A DNA stretch of 37,138 bases from positions 1 to 37,138 of the forward strand of contig CAIJLV010000013.1 of the NCBI GenBank assembly GCA_903821635.1, in the 5' to 3' direction. The translations under genes and the position numbers were made by a program. Shown here in pieces: positions 30,942-37,138 of the stretch. Numbering within the stretch: position 1 is the first letter of the stretch; every line of letters starts with the position of its first letter. Source of the DNA: an uncultured Verrucomicrobiota bacterium. Its GTDB lineage: Bacteria; Verrucomicrobiota; Verrucomicrobiia; Limisphaerales; UBA9464. The notes beneath the pieces are model-generated. The model saw only the letters and a program-made list of their open reading frames with translations. It ran no database searches and had not been told where the DNA came from.

Positions 30942-31829
30942 ATGTCGAACCGTCTGCTGCTGGTCGATGGCCATGCCTACGCCTACCGCGCCTTTCACGC
31001 GATCCGCTCACTCAAGGCACCGGATGGCTCGCCGACAAACGCCATCTACGGGTTTGTGAAGATGCTGCAAAAGATGCTGCTCATCCTCCAACCCAGCCAC
31101 GTGCTGGTGGTCTGGGACGGCGGACTGGCGCCGGAACGCTTGGCCGCGCTGCCGGAATACAAAGCCCAACGCCCGCCGACTCCCGATGAACTCGTCAGCC
31201 AATTCCCGCACTTGGCCGCCTGGCTCGACGCGGCCGGCTTTACCCAACTCCAGCGCGAAGGCACCGAGGCGGACGATTGGATCGGCACTTACGCCAAGGC
31301 GGCGGAAGCCGCGGGCTGGGGCGTCGTGATCGCGAGTTCCGACAAGGATTTTATGCAGTTGGTGACCGAGCGGGTGGGCTTGTTCAACCCGAACGATAAG
31401 TCCGAAAAGGTCTGGGCCGCCGCGGAAGTCGAAGCCAAGACCGGCGTGCAGCCGCACCAGATTGTGGACTGGCTCGCGCTGGTGGGCGACAGCGTGGATA
31501 ACATCGCCGGCGTGCGCGGCGTGGGTCCCAAGACGGCGACGGAGCTGCTCAAACGCTTCGGCTCGGTGGCGGCCATTTACGCGCGCCTCGCGGAGATCAA
31601 GTCGGAGAGCCAGCGAATTTCCCTCGCCACCTCCGCGGACGTGGTGAAACGCAATCAACTGATGGTGCAATTGCAGTGCGATCTGCCGGCCGGACCGGAG
31701 TTGGCGGCGCTCACCCCGAAGCCGCCGACCAAGCCCGTGCTCCGGGAGATGTATCGCCGCTGGAATTTTCGCAGCCTACTGGCCGAGCTCGGCGAAGAGT
31801 CGGAGCCAGCCCAAGGCAACCTCTTCTGA
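30942..31829 (+). CDS. Stand-alone 5'-3' exonuclease (PolA N-terminal domain type)
   Basis: The protein (294 aa) matches the 5' nuclease domain of DNA polymerase I and related FEN-type enzymes, without a polymerase domain. Motifs: LLLVDGHAYAYRAFHAI (first acidic residue), LVVWDGGLAPERLAALPEYKAQR, GTEADDWIGTYAKAA and IASSDKDFMQLV (metal-binding Asp clusters), and LALVGDSVDNIAGVRGVGPKTATELL (H3TH motif with GDxxDNI). Its role would be removal of RNA primers or flaps during replication and repair in the cytoplasm. The frame opens earlier at 30885, but the ATG at 30942 fits the family. It lies 132 bp after ftsZ and converges with the glycosyltransferase gene at a 21-bp gap. Confidence 0.92.
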   Translation: MSNRLLLVDGHAYAYRAFHAIRSLKAPDGSPTNAIYGFVKMLQKMLLILQPSHVLVVWDGGLAPERLAALPEYKAQRPPTPDELVSQFPHLAAWLDAAGFTQLQREGTEADDWIGTYAKAAEAAGWGVVIASSDKDFMQLVTERVGLFNPNDKSEKVWAAAEVEAKTGVQPHQIVDWLALVGDSVDNIAGVRGVGPKTATELLKRFGSVAAIYARLAEIKSESQRISLATSADVVKRNQLMVQLQCDLPAGPELAALTPKPPTKPVLREMYRRWNFRSLLAELGEESEPAQGNLF

Positions 31830-31850
31830 CATTCAACCCCGCAGTCCGGC

Positions 31851-32948
31851 TCACGCCGCCAGCCGCCGATAAAGCCGCAAATACTCCGCCCCGACCGCGG
31901 TGGCGGAACGGGCGCTGACACTGGCTCGCACGCGGTCCGGCGCCGCCGGCGTCACCTCGCCCGCAAGGAGCCGCCGGAGCTGCCGGCGCAAGTCGGCCGC
32001 CTCGCCGGGTTGGAACAGGAGGCCCGTTTCGCCCGGACGCACGATATCCACGTTCCCGCCGCTGGCCGAAACCAAGGCCGGCACGCCCAGCGCCAAGGCC
32101 TCGATCAGGGCCACGGAACAAGGTTCGTTGGTGGAGGGCAGCACAAACCAGTTCGCCCGGCGGAGGGCGCCAAGCACGTCGTGGGTGGGGCCGCGCAGAT
32201 GGACTCGGCCGGCAAGTTCCGGACCGGCCGCCAGCGTCGCGAGTTCTTGGGCGTAAGCACGGGCGGCGGGGTCATTCGGCGTCGGCCCCCAAAGTTCGAA
32301 ATCCACTTGAGCGCGCAGTTCAGGCGGCAAGCCCGCCAAGGCTTCGAGCAGCAGGTGCCAATTTTTCCAGCGCACCAAATTCCCGATTCCCACCAAGCGC
32401 AGCGGCGGCACCGCCGCCGGGGTGGCGAGGGGCGCCTGCCAAAAGGCATCGGCACCACATTCAGAAACCACGACCACCCGTTCACCGTCGGGTGGCAGTC
32501 CGTAGTGCCGGGCCATGTTGGGCGTGAGCACGGCGGTGACGAAGCCGGGCCACTGGGTGGCGCGCCGGTAGAGGCCGGTGCGCTGGGCGTAAGTGTGGTT
32601 GGTAAACAGGAGGCGCCGTCCGCACAGGCGGTTGAGCAAGCCCGCGACGGCAAAGCCCCCGCGGGTGTGGGCGTGGAGCACGTGAAACGACTCCGTCCGC
32701 AATAAGCGCAGGAGCCCCGGCAACGCGAGGGCCGCCCGCAGCAACAGGCGGGGATGAGCGGCGGCCTCGTCGAGCGCGAAGCGGTTGGTCCGCAGTTCGA
32801 ATTTTGGGGTTCGTCGGTTGGTAAATGCGGAATTGACCCACACGACGTGCCGGAGTCCTTGGGCGGCGGTCGCCGCCTGAATTCCGCGCACGACCGACAC
32901 GATGCCGCCGTGGTCTTCAGTGGCGCCCAGCAGGTGGAGAATGTTCAT
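31851..32948 (-). CDS. Glycosyltransferase family 4 (GT-B) protein
   Basis: The 365-aa protein is a retaining GT-B glycosyltransferase. The N-terminal domain begins MNILHLLGATEDHGGIVSVV, the glycine-rich acceptor-side loop. The C-terminal GT1/GT4 domain has LRLVGIGNLVRWKNWHLLLEA, VHLRGPTHDVLGALRRANWF and the E-x7-E signature EPCSVALIEALALGVP, followed by SASGGNVDIVRPGETGLLF. It probably works at the cytoplasmic face of the membrane in polysaccharide or glycolipid synthesis; donor and acceptor cannot be read. The ATG start at 32948 is divergent from the MBOAT gene (136-bp gap). Its proximity to an acyltransferase module suggests surface-polysaccharide modification (inference). Confidence 0.9.
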   Translation of the reverse strand: MNILHLLGATEDHGGIVSVVRGIQAATAAQGLRHVVWVNSAFTNRRTPKFELRTNRFALDEAAAHPRLLLRAALALPGLLRLLRTESFHVLHAHTRGGFAVAGLLNRLCGRRLLFTNHTYAQRTGLYRRATQWPGFVTAVLTPNMARHYGLPPDGERVVVVSECGADAFWQAPLATPAAVPPLRLVGIGNLVRWKNWHLLLEALAGLPPELRAQVDFELWGPTPNDPAARAYAQELATLAAGPELAGRVHLRGPTHDVLGALRRANWFVLPSTNEPCSVALIEALALGVPALVSASGGNVDIVRPGETGLLFQPGEAADLRRQLRRLLAGEVTPAAPDRVRASVSARSATAVGAEYLRLYRRLAA

Positions 32949-33084
32949 GCGGTCAATGGTCCCGGCCGTCCCAACGGGCAGGGCGGGCGAGAAGTAACCG
33001 CAAGCGGCGCCGCGGCGGAACTACAAAGCGGCTTGTTGTCTTCGGGTCGGAACCGTTACCTACGCACTGCGCCTGCGCGTCTGC

Positions 33085-34524
33085 ATGCTGTTCAACAGTT
33101 GGAGCTTTGCCGTGTTTTTGCCGGTGGTATTCGCGTTGCATTACGCGGGCCGCCGCGCGGGCTGGCAGGTCGGGGTGCTCACGCTCGCGAGTTTCGTCTT
33201 CTACGGTTGGGCGGACCCCGGCCTCCTGCCGCTGCTCGCCGCCTCCACCTTCATCAACGGCCTGTGCGCGCAGCAGCTCCTCACGCCCGGCATGCCGCCG
33301 CTCCGCCGCCGGATCGCGCTCGGGCTCGCGCTGGGCTTCAATCTCGGCGCGCTCGCCTTCTACAAATACGCGGGGCTCATGGCCGCCCTGTTCCTATCGC
33401 AGGAGTGGTCGGAAGCGCTGAAAGAGACCGTCCCGCTGCCCATCGGCATTTCGTTCTACACGTTCCAGGGAATCAGCCTAGTGATGGAATCCTGGTGGGA
33501 CGGCCCGAAGGGCGGCATCCCGGGTTTGCCCGCGCCGCGGAACGCCCGCGAAGCTGGCTGGTTCCACGCCAAGGTCTGGTTCTTTAAGGCGTTTTTCCCG
33601 CAACTCGTCGCCGGGCCCATCGTCAAGGCGGGGGAATTTCTCTGGCAAATCGGTGCCAAACGACTGGCCGACATCGATTGGGACGGCGCCGTCAAAAAGT
33701 TGATCCTCGGCTTCTTCCTCAAAATGGTCGTCGCCGACAACTTGAAGGACGCGACGGCCGCGCTGCGGTTTCCGGACTTCACGGCATTGCCCCGGCTCAA
33801 CCTCGTCGCCCTGCTCTACGGGTTTTCGTTCCAGATTCTCGCCGATTTCGCCGGCTATTCGCTGATCGCGCAAGGGCTCGCCAAACTGTTCGGCTACGAG
33901 CTGCCGCTGAACTTCACCTTTCCCTACCTGAGCCGGAGCATCACCGAGTTCTGGCGGCGCTGGCACATCTCGCTGTCTACCTGGCTGCGAATGTATCTCT
34001 ACATCCCGCTGGGCGGCAACCGGCATGGCGAAGTCCGCACCTTTGCCAACTTGTTCCTCGTGATGTTCCTCGGGGGGCTATGGCACGGGGCCGCGTGGAG
34101 TTATGCCGTGTGGGGCACCGCGCACGGCCTGTTACTGGCGCTGGAGCGACTGGCCAGCCGAGGCCGTAAGCCGGAGCCGGTAGCGGGCTGGACTTGGCTG
34201 GGGGCCGCTCAGGCGTTGCTCGTTTTCAACGTCGTGTCGGTGCTCTGGCTCTTGTTTAAGCTCCCGGACCTCGCCCACGTCGGGAAGTTTCTCGCCTGCC
34301 TCGGCCAAAATCCCGGCGGGGTTCAACCGCGGGAACTCTACGTCATCGTCCTCTTCTCCCTGCCGGTCGGGCTGTGGCATGGCTGGAATGCCCTCGCGCC
34401 GCGCCGCGCAACGTGGTCCCCAGCCACTCTCCGCCGGGTTGAAATCACGCTTTACGCCGCCCTGCTGTTCCTGCTGGTGACCAATTCCGGGTCCGCCGGC
34501 GAATTCATCTACTTCCAATTTTGA
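33085..34524 (+). CDS. MBOAT O-acyltransferase (AlgI/DltB-like)
   Basis: The polytopic membrane protein (479 aa, about ten helices) starts with MLFNSWSFAVFLPVVF, the standard N-terminus of AlgI-like MBOAT proteins. Conserved parts: LPIGISFYTFQGISL, FFPQLVAGPIVKAGEFL, DFAGYSLIAQGLAKLFGYEL, FPYLSRSITEFWRRWHISLS, YLYIPLGGNRHGE and MFLGGLWHGAAWSYAVWG, which carries the catalytic His. The family moves acetyl groups across the membrane onto exported polysaccharides such as alginate or peptidoglycan. The next gene (30 bp) encodes an SGNH-like protein, the usual periplasmic partner that completes the transfer. ATG start at 33085. Confidence 0.94.
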   Translation: MLFNSWSFAVFLPVVFALHYAGRRAGWQVGVLTLASFVFYGWADPGLLPLLAASTFINGLCAQQLLTPGMPPLRRRIALGLALGFNLGALAFYKYAGLMAALFLSQEWSEALKETVPLPIGISFYTFQGISLVMESWWDGPKGGIPGLPAPRNAREAGWFHAKVWFFKAFFPQLVAGPIVKAGEFLWQIGAKRLADIDWDGAVKKLILGFFLKMVVADNLKDATAALRFPDFTALPRLNLVALLYGFSFQILADFAGYSLIAQGLAKLFGYELPLNFTFPYLSRSITEFWRRWHISLSTWLRMYLYIPLGGNRHGEVRTFANLFLVMFLGGLWHGAAWSYAVWGTAHGLLLALERLASRGRKPEPVAGWTWLGAAQALLVFNVVSVLWLLFKLPDLAHVGKFLACLGQNPGGVQPRELYVIVLFSLPVGLWHGWNALAPRRATWSPATLRRVEITLYAALLFLLVTNSGSAGEFIYFQF

Positions 34525-34554
34525 ACCACGCATGAAGTCCAAGGGGTCCCAGTC

Positions 34555-35409
34555 ATGAACCGGGCCAGCCAAAGCCGGTGGATCATCGCCCTCGCCGCGG
34601 TGGCGGTGCTCAGTTGGCAAGTCGGTTCGCGCTGGTGGCCGCACCCGGCGCTCGCCGAGACCAATTACCACGCCAACCGGTTGCGCCTCGAAGCTTGGTT
34701 TCTCGATCCCGTGCCGAGCAATGTCCTCGCCGGTTCCTCCATCTCCGGCCGACTGCTGCCCAGCTATTTTGCCGGCACGCCGCTGGCCAGCATGGCCAAC
34801 CTCGGGCTCGATGGTTCCGGGCCGCTCACCGCCCTCGACTGCCTCCTCCGCCGGGCCACCAATGACCCCGCGGGCGCCGTTCCCCACCGGATTTTCCTGG
34901 AAATTCACCGCCTCGATCGCGTCCCTGACGCCAATGATCGGCTCCTTTTGGAAACCGCCGACGACGCCAGCCTGACCCTCGCCCGGACCGTGCCTGCGAC
35001 CCGTGCGGCCAACCGCCCTTCGACGCTGGCCTACGCGTGGCTCAAGGAACGGCGGCCCGGCGGTGGCACCGGCGTCCCGGAGCCGGGCGGAGACTCGCGC
35101 GTGCTCCTCGGCGACGAACCCTGGCTCGACGCCGTGATGGCTCGGGTAGCCGCCCTGCGGCGATTGGGCTGCGAAGTCTGGCTGCTCCGGTTGCCGGTCG
35201 GCCGGGAGAATCCCTCCGAGGCCGCCGCCGCAAATTTCGCCGATGCCCTCGCCCGCCGGACCGGTTTGGGGTTGGTGGACCTGTTCCGGCACGCCCAAAC
35301 GACCGGCGCACGCCTCGATTACACTGACGGACTGCACCTGACCCCGGCCGCCGCCCGCTGGGTCGCCGGCGCGTTGGCCGAGGCCGTGGCGGCCCCGACC
35401 GCTCGCTAA
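34555..35409 (+). CDS. SGNH-hydrolase-like periplasmic partner of the MBOAT protein
   Basis: The protein (284 aa) begins with an N-terminal membrane anchor or signal sequence (residues 7-24, WIIALAAVAVLSW) and then shows SGNH-type blocks: VLAGSSISGRLLP (block I, the Ser after GS is the likely nucleophile), ANLGLDGSGPLTALDCL, and the closing block YTDGLHLTPAAARWV with the D-x-x-H dyad. The region between has a Rossmann-like pattern (RIFLEIHRLDR, VWLLRLPVGREN). Such proteins (AlgX, AlgJ, PatB types) carry acetyl groups from an MBOAT protein to the glycan in the periplasm. The 30-bp distance to the MBOAT gene supports this. The exact glycan is unknown. Confidence 0.75.
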   Translation: MNRASQSRWIIALAAVAVLSWQVGSRWWPHPALAETNYHANRLRLEAWFLDPVPSNVLAGSSISGRLLPSYFAGTPLASMANLGLDGSGPLTALDCLLRRATNDPAGAVPHRIFLEIHRLDRVPDANDRLLLETADDASLTLARTVPATRAANRPSTLAYAWLKERRPGGGTGVPEPGGDSRVLLGDEPWLDAVMARVAALRRLGCEVWLLRLPVGRENPSEAAAANFADALARRTGLGLVDLFRHAQTTGARLDYTDGLHLTPAAARWVAGALAEAVAAPTAR

Positions 35410-35419
35410 TTGGGCGCGC

Positions 35420-35818
35420 TCACCACGGCACCGGCGAACGGACCGACGGGATGAAGGCCAACGCCAGCCACGCCGCAATGGCGACCGCCACCAACGCCAA
35501 CGAGAGGACGGCTTGGCCCGGAACCCAGAACGCAAAAATGACGAAGATGACGGACAAGGCCAACCCGGCGGTGAGCAACCGGGCCCAATGCTGCCCCATC
35601 ATCGTGCAGTAATAGAGGGGAGCCAGCCACATCAGGCACACCCCGATCAGGACGATCTGCATCGCCCGCGACAGTTCGGGCAACGTCAGCCAGATGATGG
35701 GGGTCGGCAGCAGCGCGCAGGCCGCAAAAATAACGGTAACCAACCACCGGCCGAGCAGTGGGATCGAAGATTCCTTGAACACTCCTTGGCTATAGCCGGG
35801 GAACCGCACCCTGCCCAC
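35420..35818 (-). CDS. Small integral membrane protein of unknown function
   Basis: The minus-strand frame encodes 132 aa with four predicted membrane helices (WLVTVIFAACALLPTPIIWL; MQIVLIGVCLMWLAPLYYC; LLTAGLALSVIFVIFAFWV; LALVAVAIAAWLALAFI), separated by short loops. The frame opens with a GTG at 35818. A GTG at 35782, preceded by AAGGA, would remove 12 residues and is perhaps the better start. No family is recognised and no conserved polar or metal-binding motif is seen. It converges with the SGNH gene (10-bp gap) and lies just beyond the tRNA relic. Hydrophobicity of this regularity is unlikely for a random frame, so the gene is probably real. Confidence 0.65.
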   Translation of the reverse strand: MGRVRFPGYSQGVFKESSIPLLGRWLVTVIFAACALLPTPIIWLTLPELSRAMQIVLIGVCLMWLAPLYYCTMMGQHWARLLTAGLALSVIFVIFAFWVPGQAVLSLALVAVAIAAWLALAFIPSVRSPVPW

Positions 35819-35844
35819 GGCAATTCCCCGAAATGTGGTGGGAA

Positions 35845-35873
35845 TGGTGGGCCCAACCGGAACTCGAACCGGT
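35845..35873 (-). other. tRNA 3'-end relic (candidate attachment-site scar)
   Basis: On the minus strand, ACCGG - TTCGAGTT - CCGGT - TGGGCCC - A - CCA reads as a tRNA T-arm (perfect 5-bp stem), 3' acceptor strand, discriminator A and encoded CCA. The T-loop has 8 bases instead of 7 (one extra T). No matching 5' acceptor GGGCCCA or D-arm is found in the 100 bp where the 5' half should lie, so it cannot be a working tRNA. GGGCCCA...TGGGCCCACCA acceptors are common in CAU-anticodon and Ile-type tRNAs, but the identity is not determinable. Such fragments usually mark one end of an element integrated in a tRNA gene. Confidence 0.6.
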
Positions 35874-35998
35874 CAACGCCGTTTCCGAAGCCGTTCCGTT
35901 CCAAATAGTTCCCAAAACCGCCTCCGCCGGGTAGCCACCCCGATCCGCACCGCTCGCCGCGAACGCCCAACCCCGGCAGACAGCGGCGGCGAGACGCT

Positions 35999-37138
35999 TC
36001 AACCGACGGTCACCGGCAGGAGGCTCATCGTGTCGTTCCCAAAGATGTCGATCACCTTCACGGCCACGACGTAGCGGCCGGGCTTGGGATAGGTGAACGG
36101 GGCGCTTTTCAATTCCAGTTCACGGTCTTGTCGGGTGCGGAAGCTCTGCCACTCGTTCTCGAAGATGTAGGCCCCGGTCCAGCGCTCCTCGAAATCGATG
36201 AATTCGCCGTCGTCCTTCACCACGCCGGGAAGCTCCCCTTCCACGCCCAAACGTTTGGGCACCTTGATGATCTCCTTCCGGTTCTCGTAATCGAAATCGA
36301 CCGCCCAGTAGTCCACCCAATCCGTCCACTTCTTCGTGAGCACGTCGCGGGAGACGATGCCCTGCTTGTCCTTGCTCACCTTGATGAGCTTGCCGGCCTC
36401 GCAAACCACTTCGCTCTTGCCCTCCTTCAACTCCGCCGCAATCGAATCGGCGAGGCCCTGCGAGTAGAAGACCGAGAAGTCAGTCAGTTCCACCGCCAGC
36501 TTCAGCTTGTCTTTCGGGTCGAAACGCGGCGTGACTTCGATGTAGGCCACGTCGTGGAAACGCACCTGACCTTTTTCCACGGCGCGTTTGTCGAACACTT
36601 CCGGCGGAATGGTCTTGGGCGCGAGGTCGATGCCCTTCTGTTTGGCCTCCTCCAGCACGGCGGGGAACAGACCCATTTCAAATTCGAACGCCAGCACGTC
36701 CACGCGCGACGCCCCGCGCTTGCGACATTCCGTGATGACTTCCTCCACAAACAGCCGTCCCACGGGCAGGTTGATCGGGCCGATGACCACGAGCCGCCCG
36801 CCGTTCTTGCCGTGGAAGAAGGCCGCGTCGGGCAACGGCTCGGCGCGGTAGGCTTTCAAAATCAAATCGCGGAACTCGCGCTCCTTCTTGGCCAGCGCGT
36901 CGGCTTTCTTTTTGGCGGAGAGGCTCGAACCGACGTTGAGATAGGCTTGGCGCTCGTAGCGGCCGAGGTTGAGCACCTCGAAGGCGCGGAAGGGCTGGCC
37001 GCCGGCCTTCAACTCGCGCTGCACCTGGATGAGCCGCTTGCGCGTGGTGTGGATGCCGAACTTGCCGAGGTCGGTGGCGATCCATTTGCGCCCGAGCTTT
37101 TCGGCCACGGCGGCGGTCGTGCCGCTCCCGCAGAAAAA
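35999..37138 (-). CDS. DNA methyltransferase C-terminal part (beta class, Type III Mod-like; 5' end beyond window)
   Basis: The minus-strand frame is open to the window edge (380 codons to the stop at 35999). The first visible residues, FFCGSGTTAAVAEKLGRKWI, are methyltransferase motif I (AdoMet-binding FxGxG) followed by the IATD strand. Motif I in the C-terminal half is expected for beta-class N6-adenine/N4-cytosine methyltransferases, so the catalytic DPPY motif should lie upstream, off the window. The remainder (about 330 aa) is a long tail with DYWAVDFDY, WTGAYIFENEWQSFRTRQ and a final beta-sandwich-like YPKPGRYVVAVKVIDIFGND segment, seen in Type III-like Mod proteins. No Res helicase-nuclease gene follows downstream; a partner could be upstream. 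It lies beside a tRNA relic. Confidence 0.85.
   Translation of the reverse strand, partial: FFCGSGTTAAVAEKLGRKWIATDLGKFGIHTTRKRLIQVQRELKAGGQPFRAFEVLNLGRYERQAYLNVGSSLSAKKKADALAKKEREFRDLILKAYRAEPLPDAAFFHGKNGGRLVVIGPINLPVGRLFVEEVITECRKRGASRVDVLAFEFEMGLFPAVLEEAKQKGIDLAPKTIPPEVFDKRAVEKGQVRFHDVAYIEVTPRFDPKDKLKLAVELTDFSVFYSQGLADSIAAELKEGKSEVVCEAGKLIKVSKDKQGIVSRDVLTKKWTDWVDYWAVDFDYENRKEIIKVPKRLGVEGELPGVVKDDGEFIDFEERWTGAYIFENEWQSFRTRQDRELELKSAPFTYPKPGRYVVAVKVIDIFGNDTMSLLPVTVG

Noticed and set aside
34132..35535. 467-codon minus-strand open frame opposite the MBOAT end and the SGNH gene
   Set aside because: It mirrors GC-rich codons of the two real plus-strand genes; the translation is low-complexity Arg/Gly/Glu-rich with no family signature.
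35845..35880. Functional tRNA or tmRNA 3' end
   Set aside because: No 5' acceptor strand or D-arm at tRNA distance, and the T-loop has 8 bases. At tmRNA distance upstream lies the methyltransferase coding sequence, so a complete tmRNA is not possible here.
1..37138. CRISPR array, insertion sequence or prophage genes
   Set aside because: No regularly spaced repeats, transposase, integrase or phage structural genes were seen inside the window.

Overview
The window reads as chromosomal DNA of a free-living, GC-rich Gram-negative bacterium, most likely of the phylum Verrucomicrobiota. This is an inference from gene content: a long division and cell wall (dcw) cluster with very divergent FtsL, MurE-like and FtsZ proteins, a secreted beta-propeller beginning with a WPxYRG motif, and an MBOAT/SGNH pair. 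No rRNA or other taxonomic marker is present to prove it.

Left part (1-13.1 kb): mostly single-gene housekeeping units on both strands. Minus strand: a secreted cupredoxin-like protein (cut by the window edge), lumazine synthase (ribH), a PPOX-fold flavoprotein and a secreted PQQ-type beta-propeller. Plus strand: a TPR protein and pyrD. Minus strand again: argC and the rplM-rpsI ribosomal pair, followed by a clear intrinsic terminator. Plus strand: ispD, a D-2-hydroxyacid dehydrogenase and a GlcF-type Fe-S protein. Minus strand: a stand-alone RibD-type reductase and queA.

Central part (13.2-30.8 kb, all plus strand): the dcw cluster, in the order mraZ, unknown basic protein, rsmH, ftsL, ftsI, murE-like, small ORF, murF, mraY, structured 376-bp gap, LysM protein, ftsW, murG, murB, ddl, ftsQ, ftsA, ftsZ. 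Most junctions are tight or overlapping, so it probably works as one or two long transcripts making lipid II precursors and the divisome. Three things stand out. The MurE-like protein has lost its ATP P-loop and other catalytic motifs. The FtsZ has lost the catalytic T7 loop while keeping its C-terminal FtsA-binding-type tail. murC and murD are missing from the cluster. The gap after mraY holds a terminator-like hairpin and a perfect 15-bp stem-loop, which may divide the cluster into two units.

Right part (30.9-37.1 kb): a stand-alone 5'-3' exonuclease of the PolA N-domain type, a GT4 glycosyltransferase (minus), an MBOAT acyltransferase with an SGNH-like partner (plus), and a small membrane protein (minus). 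A 29-base relic of a tRNA 3' end follows. It looks like an attachment-site scar next to the C-terminal part of a beta-class DNA methyltransferase that runs off the window. This edge may be the border of a mobile or defence island.
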